DNA of 64,000 nucleotides from Prostheceraeus crozeri (lineage: Eukaryota; Platyhelminthes; Polycladida; Euryleptidae). Positions 35,766 to 47,156 of the stretch are shown here, piece after piece. The notes under the pieces are model-generated. The model had not been told where the DNA came from and ran no database searches. It saw nothing but the letters and a program-made list of their open reading frames with translations. The stretch lies in assembly GCA_907163375.1 (NCBI GenBank), contig CAJQUW010006316.1, positions 186,001-250,000 on the forward strand, in the 5' to 3' direction. A program made the translations under genes and the position numbers. The stretch's first letter is position 1. Each line of letters opens with the position of its first letter.

Positions 35766-37111
35766 CACATCTAGTGAGGGAAAATCGCGCGCACGATGAT
35801 AACAACAGGTGCGAATAGTCAGTCTCGAAGGCGGAGTTTTCTTCTCTCTTTTGAAAGACCGGGTGGAATTGTTTGAGGAAGTTTTCCCAACTTGAGATGA
35901 CTTGAGACGTGATAAAGAAGCCGAAAGCATAACTCTTGAGTACGTGGAGGTGGCGGTCTGTTTCTTCTTTCAGAGCAGCCCCTCATTGGTCGAGATAGCT
36001 GGGAATCAGAGCGCGGACGCTTTCCTTTGTCTACATCTGCGGCGTCTCTTATCTCTGCAATCCACCAGCACATTCCTCTCTGTCCTCATGACCTCTTCCT
36101 TTCCCAACTGATCGGTAACTGTTGGTCAAGCGGTCGTAATACCCTCTGCAGATCTTGAGTGCATTCCGGAGGGAGGTTCAACCTTCTCCACATGTGTCAA
36201 ATATGGATAACGCTCTGAAATGATGATTTTTCATGGAAGTTACGTGAACCTTGTAATCCGGTGTGATGCGCGGAAACATTCCAGTCTTGAAATTCGCTAG
36301 CGGTGTGGGGTGGTGGCTCATGCATGTCGACGGGGGAGCGGACAGGTGATATCGAGGACAGGTATCATCTCCACTTTGTGCAGATATGTACGCCTAGGAA
36401 CAGTGGCATCGCCAGGATTCCTCTAAGGGAGGGGTGGTCTCGGTATGACAACTGAATTTTGTCCATCATTTTCTTAGTTACAATCTTGCCATCAAGCAGG
36501 CACTTTGCAGAGACCACTTCATTCGCTGCATTCCCTTGCTCTGTAACTTTCTATGTTGAGGCGTCAGCGACGTATAGTTGATATATTGCTGCTCGTGAGC
36601 AAGCTCTGCCTCCTCGTTTACCGCACGTGTAGCCTATATGTTGTATATACTTAAATATTTAAATAGCTGAATTGTAACTACGAATATAATATGATAATAA
36701 ATCAACAGCTACACATGCTCAGATTAAATAAACAAATGATGAAATATCCAAAAAAGTTGTCAGTGTCTTTTTGTACATTACTGTCGAAGAGGAGGTCGGC
36801 CGCATCTTCGCCACTCCCCTGCCGACGTCCCCGTCTAGAAAGTCGGAGAGAGAATCGAAGACAGCAATACAGCTGTGGTCCAACTCAGAGCTCAAAATTT
36901 CCAATCATCATCCGAAAATAATATGGAATAAAGAAATTCACCAAGTTTATGAAACAATTTCAGATATCCGGTGAAATCCTGAAAACTTCGAGCTCCGGTC
37001 GAACACTATGAACGACCATCGAGAAAATGACAAAGCATCCCCACATCCCCACAGTTCACAAATCAGAGCAGACACTCCACAGACGAACACACAGAACACA
37101 GTCACAACTCC
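35766..37111. other. GC-richer block then unassigned sequence
   Basis: From 35770 to 36110 the block stays CpG-rich with frames on both strands. A plus-strand phrase IAGNQSADAF near 35991 recalls an RNase H motif but stands alone. A second GC-richer patch at 36785-36860 is open on both strands. No gene is assigned. Confidence 0.35.
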
Positions 37112-37170
37112 GCACCATAGAAATTAACAATACCATAGAAAGTCCTAGAATGGAAATTGCATGAAAAAAT
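37112..37170 (+). mobile_element. 5' fragment of the CATAGAAAT MITE
   Basis: CCATAGAAATTAACAATA is followed by TCCTAGAATGGAAATTGCAT, the same order as at the left end of the 58.2-kb element. The similarity stops after about 60 bp. Confidence 0.45.
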
Positions 37171-38171
37171 TATGCACAACCACGCCGGCCGGGAACTTAG
37201 GGGCAAAAAATGCCAACTTGTGCGATCTTGCTTCCATTTTTTTTATTTTGGCATTTATATTTATAATTCTTGATCTGGATTGTTGGCCCTTGTCCTGTCC
37301 AAAGAACCTCCAAAGCAAAAGTGGAATTAAATTTACAAAATGCGCGCCGGACAGGATGAAAGAAGGAAATCCTTTAAAACGTTCTGTTGGTGGTCATTTG
37401 TAATATCGCCTAATATTTCAATCTATTAATAGCATAATAATAACACTTATTATGTTTGTTAATGTCGATTGAATGATTTATGCATAACTCCATCTTGAGA
37501 ATCAGAAAGCCAATAAATTTTAGAGCATTTTTTTTTTTAAGGGTCATTTGACCCTGTAGATTTGAATAATTTTCAATTTCTCAATCAGCTTTATACATAC
37601 ATCTTATCAGCTCACAAAATATCACATTGTCATTATTTGATTAATCCAAAATGATAATTGAGTTTTTCATTTATTTTTTCATTGATTGCGGTAAATGTTG
37701 GTTCATGTGTTAGAAAAGAGAAAAGTTTCTTTAGGCTTAGCCCGCTTGAAGCGACCGACAAGAGATAATTAGAAGATGGAATTGTGAATACTCAATGTTC
37801 TCTTCATACGGCCCACCGACCCACTTTCAATTTGATAGATTTGACTTTATGAACAATTTTCATAAATGTATTTTTAAAATTGTTAATTTAAAAATGTTGA
37901 CTGCTAACAGCCAACACATCATGTATCAATTTGGAATAGTATGGCTATTTCACATGAAACAGATTTGAAGAATGTCTTGATTCACTTCTACCCAACTGTA
38001 AATTATTCCAACGAACAACTTCCACAACCAAAATAGTTCAAATAAAAGTTTGATGATACAATGTTTAGATCAAATCTGATCTACAACCAAAGATCGTTTT
38101 TATGTGTCAATCATTGTACAGTAGAAAATATAATATAACTTCCATTCTAATTACTCGAGTATTATCCACTT
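37171..38171. other. Unassigned AT-rich sequence
   Basis: No gene recognised. The frame at 37161-37403 is not supported by any domain. Confidence 0.35.
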
Positions 38172-38790
38172 CTATGCTCCGCACCAACAAATCTTGCCTT
38201 GTCTTGCATGTTCCCTTACCACGATCTGCTGCACCAGCCTCCTCCACGTTGTTCGGACGCGTGCCAAAGTCGAACACTGAGAAAGTGTCCGTCCGGTCCA
38301 ATCCGCGATGTCGTCGCTCCATCTTCTCCGTGGCCTTCCTCTGGATCGTTTTCCGTCGATTCTACCCTCCAGGACATGGGTACACATGCTTCCAACCCTG
38401 ATGACATGGCCGAAGTATTGGAGTTTTCTCTTCTTTTCTTGATGGTTGCCACAATTCTCCTCTGTGTAAGCTGATCCGTAGTGCTTGCCTGTATATGTCC
38501 ATTTCAAAGGCTCTCGCTCGTCTGTTGTCACATTCTTTCATTGTCCAGGACTCACAACCGTAAAGCGCCACTTGCTTGACTTCAAATTTCTTGTTGAGTG
38601 CGCGTCTTTCCAGAGTGCATTGAGAGACTTCATTGTTGTCCGTGTTTCGCTCATCCCTGATCTTATTTCCTGGCAGCAGTCTGCTGTCCGACAGACCAGA
38701 CAGATCACAGCCACAACTCCGGACCAACAAATCATCCTTCCTAAAAGTGTACTTACACAGAGCAAACCCCTTTGTCCACTCTTCACCTCC
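38172..38790 (-). pseudogene. LINE (non-LTR retrotransposon) ORF2 C-terminal fragment
   Basis: This is the end of a LINE reverse-transcriptase polyprotein, 5'-truncated as is usual for LINE copies. Reading leftward: ADCCQEIRSGMSETRTTMKS and LNALWKDAHSTRN in one frame; then VALYGCESWTMKECDNRRAR and AFEMDIYRQALRIS in a second; then KLQYFGHVIRVGSM, THVLEGRIDGKRSRGRPRRR and WSDDIADWTGRTLSQC in a third. This order, with the YG.E.WT, QYFGH and GRGRPRRRW..D...WTG signatures, is the well-known post-RT tail of many animal LINEs. The frame changes at about 38590 and about 38440. No poly-A tail or target duplication was found below 38172. The clade cannot be fixed from this part. Confidence 0.85.
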
Positions 38791-40568
38791 TAGTCCCCTC
38801 TGTAAATCACAACCGCACAATAAATCTTCACTAGTACACACACAGCGATCACACCATATGACCTATTAGTTGCCCCCATCACGCTGGGAGCGGGCGATCG
38901 ATCCGCACAACACCTGACTTCTAATATTGACTTTTAATTTCTGTTATTTCTTACATTGACAGCAAATATATGAAAGACATTGCTATTGGAAATAACACAA
39001 TGTAAGTAGTTAAATGCTAAGATAAATAATGACTTCACTTCGCGTCTCGAATGTGTCCCCACGAGAACAATCAGAGCACATGACCACCACATTGTGTTAA
39101 ATAGTGAGTGTGCTGTGAGATCTCGGGAAGGAGAGGTTTGAGGTCAAGGTTGCAACTGCCAAGGGGTTAGTTTCGACGAGACAATTAGGTAGTTCTCGTA
39201 TATTCGTGATTATGAAGTTTCTGATCTCCTTTTTCTTGCACAGCGGTTACTTTGCGATAATCAATTCTGTGGTCATTTCTATATGGTCTCTCTATAGGCA
39301 GATTTTTAAATGTATCAAGTTCATTGAAGTTCCGTTATGATTAAATGCAGAGAATCTGACAAACCGAAAAGTTCATTCTAACGTGTATTAAATTATGATA
39401 GCTGATTGAGTAAGTAGGCAAGATTCACTAAAGTGTGAAAATATTTCAAGGACGATTTATAACTTTGTCAAGCAAATACAGACGACAAGATTTTCTAAAC
39501 TAATTCTTTTTGCTTCTTTAAACGCAAACTGTCAGTGTTTTAGGCATCGTATGAGGTTGAAATTGACATCATTAGGATAGTGATTTCATCAGCATTTGAA
39601 AACGACATCGAACGTGGACAGTAGGCTCCAATGAATTCTAAAAAGGAGAAACAGTGTAGGACAGGACATCCAAACTGGCCATGACTGCAGCAGAAAGTTG
39701 AAAGCTCTATTCCTCATGCTTGTACTCATCAACGAGCACCGAATTGGACAAGGGACGGATGAAAAGACCAATGAAAGGGCAGTTGGAAGAGGTGAGGTCG
39801 GGTTATCATGCTCTAGCCATCTCATAGCGGATGCAGCGAGCGCCGGACATCGCCTGCCACCTGATCCGAGCTCACCACTAGCGGGAAGATGAAGGGAGTG
39901 GAGGAGAAGACAAATAAGTCGTCGACTTTGCTTCAATAGGGAATCCACAAGGGGGAACGTGGAGCCAACATGGTCATCTGATAGCCGTGTCTCGCTTCCT
40001 CCGCGACCACTGGACGAGCGATGGTTATCTGTTGAAGCTCGTCCACATTAATCAAACTTTCACACACGTTCTCAGCTCTATTCGATGTTTACGTGTGCTT
40101 GAAAGCGATCTTAATGTCGCTAGCTATAAATCTGATGCTTAACTTTGCTGGACGGGACAAGCTTTTAAGTCGATGAAATGACATCGCAAGTTACCGCATT
40201 GTGACCTCTCACAGGAGATTTGGAAGGCATTGTCTGGCGCTCCTGTGAAAACTGCTTGATATATTGTACACGGAACTTAAAACGATGTTGATAATAATTT
40301 TATGCATTTTTTCTTGAAACAATTCAAAATATGCGGTTAAAAGCATGCTAGACTTTCATTGAATCTTCTTGAAAGTTGCAGCCTCAACTACTGAAATGGT
40401 ATGTAGACAAGCCTCACTACATCGTTAGATAGGAGCGGAGACACTCCTTGCACTAGCAAGTGTCATCAGGTTAGAGTCACCTCATTTCTTCCATAAACGC
40501 CTTCCTTGAATAGGAGACGCATATCAAAATTAACCAAGAAATACCAGGTCCAATTGAAACGATAGCCA
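38791..40568. other. Unassigned sequence
   Basis: No gene recognised. Frames near 39590-39950 are open on both strands. Confidence 0.35.
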
Positions 40569-40573
40569 TGTCG

Positions 40574-40645
40574 GTCGCAGCTCAGCTGGTAGAGCGACAG
40601 GTCTAAATAACTTGGGGTTGTAGGTTCGAATCCTACCAGCCAGGT
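40574..40645 (+). tRNA. tRNA pseudogene or tRNA-derived SINE head
   Basis: The D arm GCTC-AGCTGGTA-GAGC, an anticodon stem CAGGT/ACTTG with a 7-base loop CTAAATA, a 5-base variable region and a perfect T arm GTAGG-TTCGAAT-CCTAC can be folded by eye. The A box (CAGCTCAGCTGG) and B box (GGTTCGAATCC) are near-consensus. The acceptor stem pairs badly, two bases instead of one precede the anticodon stem, and the apparent anticodon AAA is followed by a pyrimidine. It is therefore a pseudogene and not a working tRNA. An (ATT)-rich tail follows at once, as in tRNA-type SINEs. Confidence 0.6.
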
Positions 40646-40790
40646 AGGATAATTAATTATTAAATTATTAAATTATTATTATTAATTATTATTATTATTA
40701 ATTATTAAATTATTAATATTCATTATTATTATTAAATTTATTATTATTAAAATTATATTATTAATTATTAAAATTTCATTAAAGAAAGAA
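40646..40790. repeat. AT-only simple repeat, (ATT)n/(TTAA)n
   Basis: About 145 bp made almost wholly of ATT, TTA and TTAATT words, starting directly after the tRNA-like sequence. It may be the expanded 3' tail of a tRNA-derived retroposon. Confidence 0.85.
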
Positions 40791-43185
40791 GAAGTAACAA
40801 ATGTCATATCTAGAAATCTTGAATGAAAGATGTAAAAACAATGAGGGTAGCGCCTCGTGCTAAAAATGCACAAAACGTGTTATTAATGCTTTATCATGCT
40901 AAGATCGGTCACCACTAGAAATACTGAAAGAATACATGAATGTATGAACGAATTGTATTTGCAACCAATCGAACGCACCAACGGCAAAATTCAGAGAATT
41001 TGCATCGCTGCTTGGTCATTAGAACTGTATATGTGTCATAAGTATCAAACTAGTCCGGAGACTACAATATGAATTCACTCGGAGTTTCTTTGCTTGGTGA
41101 TATATTCACCTGTTTCCAAGCACACACATTATTGAAAGTGAATTATTGATTTTTTTATTTCAAATTTGCTTTTGTTAGTTCGTCAGCAATTTTGAATAAT
41201 TTATTGACATGAATTAATAAGTGTTAGAATAAATCATTTTCATGTCTGCCTCTATTGATGAATCAGTTCGGAGATTGGTGCATTGGAAGTAACAAAATAA
41301 AGTGCTTACATTTCTACCACTGAGAGAGAAAGGTACTTTGTCAATTCAATTGTATTGTATTGATATTGGCCAAATGTTCTCAAATTTTCAATCTGATATG
41401 TTTGAATGCCGAATGAGTGGCACGTTGTCCTGTTATGTTTCTTGTCACATTTTGCAATTGAACAAAATGGTTGAAATTTTAAACCAACAATTATCAGATC
41501 TTCATAGGAAAAAATACAACAAAATGGCTCAGAAAACAAAGACATATTTTCTCAATAACTTGAATTAAAATACTGATTGACATTTTCTTTTCGAAGAAGT
41601 CGCTGATTGAGTCAGTGAATTATTCTTTGCGAATTTTCACCAATTCCGAACACCGCCAAAATTTTGATTGCCAAAAATAGAGCCTCTTTATCAACCGCAA
41701 GCCTGTCTTGTAGTATCTTCTGTTTTTCTTAGTTGAGAAGATTGAACTACTTACGAACTTGGGGTGCAAACATGCATCTCTACTAAGAGTACATATATTA
41801 ATCTTTATATTCTCAGGTTCGCATGTCAATGAACAAGAAATGACATTAAAACCTGTCAGGTGGACCCAGTTCTATCGACCCTTGAAGGCGAGGGATGCCG
41901 AAGTACTTGTCTTGGCTAATATACTGACGTTAAAGAGAAATTCGACCTAAAACAGAGGAGAGTTATCCTTTTGGCCTTTCTCAATGTGAATATAATCTCC
42001 CGTCGTTTGGTCAAGTCGTTCTCACCGTCTAGACAGCGTGACGTGGATTTGAATTTAGAATTTCTGTAGAGTTTATCGGAACTTTAAAGCATCACTTTGT
42101 AAGAAACGGCTTTGAGACTTGTTAATTAGAAGTATAACTTATCAGCTGATTCTTCAGCACCATTCGGAAGCTTGTGATGTTTCATAATTTATCTCATTGA
42201 ACTGATAATATTTTATGTAAGCCTTTCGGTTTATATAGAAATCACATAATAACTATATTATTTATAGTTTAACTTCGAGAATCGACTACTTTTCCAATAG
42301 GAGTATTGACCATCTTTTAGAATTCAATGACCATTGATGCAGCATAGCTTAGAATGAATTAAAATCAATGAAATGAAGTTGACAGACAGGGGAATCGATA
42401 GAAGTTTGACACAATTTAGGTGGTCCGTTTTTTTATGATCAACTCTGTAGCATGAGAAAAGAAGTCATAAACCAAAAATGCTGCAGATACAAGCAGATTT
42501 GTCTGTAATATTTCGAAACTTGTCCTAGGACAAGAGATTATACAAAATTGAACAACAGTTCCACTCTCTAATGATAAATCGACTGCATCAAGAAGATGTA
42601 TCACATTCGGTCTGCACAACAACAGCAACACCGACCGCCACCAATCGAATTTCCCGTTTATTCGCATTTTTGTCATTGGCATATCTAAGTTGCAGTAGTC
42701 GCCGATGAACAATAAGGATGTTTGATCAACCGTGAACACAATTCGTTGTGGTATGAATTCCAGGTGAGATGATCCAATTCCTGACACTATCCGACAAAGA
42801 TAAGAGAAACGGCAAAGAATTCAATATCTCGTTTTTACTGAGAATTCCTGCTACAACTGTCTCACGTCAGCGACACTGGTCGGACTTGGACAACCTCATA
42901 ACATCGAGAAGGGGGGGAATCATTGAACACACAAACATTCCGATAATTGATTGTTCTTAGAAATATTCTCAAATTATCTCCTCTTTACAGTCATATGAAC
43001 GATTTGAGCAAAGAGCATGGTGAGTGATGTACTCGTGATCATAATAATTGAACCCAATAGATTCAGCAACAAATGATCAACTTTGCGACATTAATACTAG
43101 GCATTCTCCTGGGCAGGAAAGTACCATTTGAATCATTTGACAACTGACATTGCATAACCTGATGTGGTATCTTTCGATTGATGTA
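40791..43185. other. Unassigned sequence
   Basis: No gene recognised in about 2.4 kb of AT-rich DNA. Confidence 0.35.
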
Positions 43186-43240
43186 GCTTCTCGCTGATAA
43201 AGGGTCGAGACCCGAAACGTCCGAGACATAAATTTCTTGT
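43186..43240 (+). ncRNA. Hammerhead-ribozyme-like motif, probable retroelement relic
   Basis: A type I hammerhead layout can be traced. Stem I is TCTCG (43189-43193) with CGAGA (43222-43226). A CTGATaA core lies at 43194-43200, a stem-loop GGGTC..GACCC at 43202-43213, and then GAAAC and GTC at 43214-43221. Very short stem III hammerheads of this kind are known from Penelope-like elements and retrozymes. The core departs from consensus, so the motif is probably inactive. No reverse-transcriptase frame is adjacent. Chance similarity remains possible. Confidence 0.4.
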
Positions 43241-44039
43241 ACATGCATTGTTTTTAACCTTCGCTTAACTAAAGGGAGAGCATGTATCTTAACCTGTATA
43301 TAACCATGTGTCTCAGACATTCTCTAACTCAGATATTCACCTCGATCCACCGTCACATTAGCAAACAAGGCAGAGATCACAGCTTTGGTGATCGTCTCAT
43401 CATTAGTGCTCCAGTTATGACAAACCGCTGCAGTAATGAAAGCCACCCGGGATCTGAAGAGGAGAAGCCTGGGCGTTATTGTCGCGCCGTTCTCTCTCGC
43501 GCGCCTTGAGTTGTTCATCTTGTCGTGCAGCCCTAAAGTGCGTTGGATGAGATATTGCCGGCGGCGAGAAGACGTCGCTATAATCTGGACAAGAGATGCG
43601 GATGAAGTTACAGACAGCTTTTTCTTGCCTCCTCGTGAAAACTGTCTCTTGCTGATTTCTCTGTCTCCCCGCATTCCCTCTAGTCAATTCGACAATAAAG
43701 TCCCGATGCTGCTTGTCTATTGACATGTTTTGTGCTTTGTTAACCAGGAATTGTTGGCCGAATTTCCCTTACATCACATGTGGCCGGTCAAGTGTGTATG
43801 ATATAAATCACACTTTCAACAACTGACCTCAAATGATCTTTCGGAGCAGGTGTAGGATTGGGCAAAGGAAAGCAACATATGCGAGAAGGAATGCAATTCT
43901 CACCATATTTACACACTGCAAAGTACTTTATGTCAACTGATATATCAGTCCGACTAGAAACTTTATTAGGGCCTCTCTAATCCAACTGACCAGGTCATAG
44001 CTCGCTTCGACATTGATAAGGACAATACTTCTAATCCTA
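43241..44039. other. Unassigned sequence, CpG-richer at 43430-43680
   Basis: Overlapping frames are open on both strands across the CpG-richer part (for example 103 codons on the minus strand from 43726). No domain or convincing splice site was seen. Confidence 0.35.
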
Positions 44040-44532
44040 GGTCACTACTCCTCACACTGGAGGCTTGGACGGTGCTGCTGACTGGGTCACTACTCCTCAC
44101 ATTGGAGGCTTGGACGGTGCAGCTGACTGGGTCACTTCTCGCAATGAAAGATTGGACGATGCAGCTCACTGGGTCACAACTCCTCACACTGGATGTACCT
44201 GGGGTCTCTACTCTCACACTGAGGGCTTGGACGTGTGCACTGACTGGTCACTGCTCTCCTCACAGGAGACTTGGACGGTTGCTGCCTGGGTCACTTTGGC
44301 CCACAGTGGAGGCTTGGACGGTGCAGCTGACTGGGTCACTTCTCGCAATGAAAGATTGGACGATGCAGCTCACTGGGTCAGTGATCCTCACACTGGATGT
44401 ACCTGGGTCACAACTCCTCACACTGGAGGCTTGGACGGTGCAGCTGACTGGGTCACTGCTCCTCACACTGGAGGCTTGGACGGTGCAGCTGAATGGGTCA
44501 CTGCTCCTCACACTGGAGGATTGGACGGTGCT
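44040..44532 (-). repeat. 45-bp minisatellite, second array, with higher-order structure
   Basis: Units such as GAGGCTTGGACGGTGCAGCT plus GACTGGGTCACTACTCCTCA match the 10.9-11.9 kb array. A composite block of ordinary unit, a variant CTTCTCGCAATGAAAGATTGG unit and a GGATGTACCTGGG unit occurs at 44105-44203 and again at 44311-44410, about 206 bp apart. The array is more degenerate than the first one. Like it, the units match the SINE tail in reverse. Confidence 0.92.
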
Positions 44533-45243
44533 CACAAAGCAGCGATTAAAGATGACACCGAGGAATGGATAGGAACTAAGGTAATGATACACGTTTGAAT
44601 ATCGCATTACTAAAGCTCGAGGATGCGCTTATACACTCGTAATGCGATATTCATATTTCATATGAATTAATTGCTAAAATTTACAATTTCAAATCAACAA
44701 CTGTGGCCTCAGACATCAAAGACAAATTACCTTGAAATGTCAAGAAATGCGGTATTCGTGAGAAAATTCTGCCTTGTACTCACATGTCTCTCGACAGTGG
44801 AGGCAAACTCATTGACAGTCGCTTCTCATCGCACGAAACCTCAAATCGATTCTAGGCGGAGCTATAGAAGCAACTGTCTTCACGCACGATTGTTGCATAC
44901 ACATGTAGAGATGTATTTTTTCTTCAACTGCACCGACAAGAGGCGGCATTTCTGTCTGATGTTGGCAACACCGCTCTGTGTACTGGTACTTGCTTTTTCT
45001 AATAGAACAAGACTCAGATTGTCAGTGAAAATCATCTTGCTGCTCACATCAACAGTTCTGGAAGGTTCAAGTCCATGTGATGGCACGGGAGAGAATATGT
45101 ACTGCTGATCGAATTTTACAGTCATTCTTTCAAGATTTTCTCAATGCGATGTCTGTGTCGTTCACCCAGATACGTGTATGCGGCGGATGAAGACAGTGAT
45201 GAGAGCTGTATGAACAGTGTGTAGAAGGGCCAGAGACGCTGGG
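44533..45243. other. Unassigned sequence
   Basis: No gene recognised. The 145-codon frame at 44671-45108 is paired with an open opposite frame and shows no domain. Confidence 0.35.
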
Positions 45244-45372
45244 AGACATCTGTTTGATGGGCTAGGACAGTGGAGGGTCTCTGCGACTGGCATCCGACGG
45301 GCTAGCACCGCGGAGGGTCTCTGCGACTACTTTCCGACTAGTTAGGACCGTGGAAAGTCTCCTCTAGGATTC
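45244..45372. repeat. 40-bp tandem repeat, about 3 units
   Basis: GGAGGGTCTCTGCGACT occurs at 45272 and 45312, with a diverged GGAAAGTCTCC at 45352, each preceded by a GGGCTAG or GTTAGGAC block. The exact spacing is 40 bp. Confidence 0.85.
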
Positions 45373-46849
45373 GACGGGAAGAGAGTATACAACATCCGGA
45401 AATTATAGAGACAACTTTAAGCTCTGTAAGACGTATAATCGCTTCTCGCATGGTCGCAGTCGACAAGCAGATTTTTCACACTTATATACGCATGGAAATA
45501 GGACACACTTGGAGGTGCGATTTCGATGGTACAGCTAATTTGCGACCTTCAAGCATAGTTATTTGTTATTTTTCAACAAGAGGAAAATCAATCTCAAATT
45601 ATCTTGTATGCAATCTTAATCACATCATTTGAATTCGAATCCATTCGCTTGTAATATCCACTTACAGTCTGAATACTCGCAAAACTAACGACTGATTGTT
45701 CCCTGTATAACAACGAGTCATTAAAAAATGAAATCGCATTTCCAGTTCCAGAAACGAAATTATCTGAAGCCAAAACTTCTGTCAATCGAAAGTGTGTGTG
45801 TGTGTGTGTCATTAACGATGAATTTCCTATCGAAAAGGACAGAAGTTGAAATCCCGTAATCATTCAGTTATAAGGTCAAATGACAGAACATCTTCCTGGT
45901 TTTCGAGCTCAACTGATTGTTGTCGAAGTCAAATGATGTAGTGCTGGCTGGGATAGTAAAATTTGAACTTCATTCAATCGCTAAGAGAATATGAAGGCTT
46001 CAGGTTGATATCGAGGATGATGGACGCAGGGACGGAGAGTGAATTTCAGGCATTATCACATGAAATGAATTTCCAGTACAATGAATCAGGAATTGTGAGT
46101 ATTTAGAGAAAACTGACAACACTAGGTGCACATTGACTGCTAGCGCAATGGCCAATTCGATTATTTTCGTCGACGCTGTCATTTCGTGGTCGATTGTGAA
46201 ATTAAAACGTTTTTCGTTCAGCAAAACAATTATTTCCGCGAAAATTATCCTCAATTAACTGAAAATTGAAACTTTTTATGTTTCCGCCAAGAGCACATAT
46301 TTGCGAGCTCTTCATTTGTCTTGGAGGGTGCTCGGAGAGGCTCAAGTGGACGATTTTCTGAGTGTTAGCTTTTTGGCTAAATGATGGAGGCAATCAGCTT
46401 TAATAAACAATGTTTGCATCACTGACCAACTCTTCGTTGATGTAATAGCCTCGGCGTGAACTCGGTTTGTCCAATGCAGTCATGTGGAGCACAATATCGG
46501 AGCTTTCTGATCACAGATTGTAAAGGAATCAATGCCATGATAAAAATTACCCCAAAATACAGCATTTCATTCATTCTAACACTGCAAAGTGCTCCAAAAA
46601 GAATGATTTCCATGAAACCATTATGCAGCAATCACGATAGGAAAAACTCCCGCAGCTTTCACTTGAAGAAGCTTTCTGAAGACTTTATGGTGGCCATTTC
46701 CGATTACCCATCTGAAAAACACAATCTTCTGCTCGCTGAGGTGTCACACTTCTTCTATCAATGACTACCTCCCACAGAAATCCAAGACAAGCTCTAGTGG
46801 GTGATTAGACACTTCAGAAGCTGCTACAACACTGCTCGTCTGCAAGGAA
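45373..46849. other. Unassigned sequence with a (GT)n run
   Basis: A (GT)9 microsatellite lies at 45792-45809. Hydrophobic minus-strand frames at 46000-46254 and 46419-46631 were considered as membrane-protein exons, but no family signature supports them. Confidence 0.35.
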
Positions 46850-46950
46850 TTGTAGACGGTCCATGGTTCGAGTCTGTCCGCCTTGGGAGGTGGCACCAAT
46901 CCTGCTCTCACTATAGGTTCCTCACTTCAGCCTGCTGAGAGTTGACAACA
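46850..46950 (+). mobile_element. Single copy of the tRNA-like family 2 element
   Basis: CATGGTTCGAGTCTGTCCGC is the B-box block, followed by CTTGGGAGGTGGCAC, CCTGCTCTCACTATAGGTT and GCTGAGAGTTGACAACAC. All of these blocks occur in the 7.1-kb or 34.6-kb copies. The MITE fragment begins directly after it. Confidence 0.55.
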
Positions 46951-47156
46951 CAGAACCCTCTGAAAATAAACCCTCTAGAATCGAAGTTAAGTTTTTTTTG
47001 CAGTACATAATAGTGGCACATAAATTGCACGCATTTTCAGTTAGACACACTATTCATGTGTAATTCTATGTTTTTCATTGGCCATTCACATCCCAATGCT
47101 GCGACTTTGAGGCAATTTTCATTCTAGTTAATTTTAGACAAACGATATAATTCAAT
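46951..47156 (+). mobile_element. MITE of the CATAGAAAT family, shortened copy
   Basis: It shares ACCCTCTAGAAT, CATAATAGTGGCACATAAAT, TGCACGCATTTTCA and ATTTTCATTCTAGTTAA with the 58.2-kb element in the same order. A block present there (around TATTATTGGGCTTGAATCAG) is missing here. Both terminal repeats are degraded. Confidence 0.75.

Noticed and set aside
35985-36030. IAGNQSADAF, similar to a LINE RNase H motif
   Set aside because: A single short match with no other RNase H residues around it; it overlaps the candidate GC-rich block in the opposite direction.
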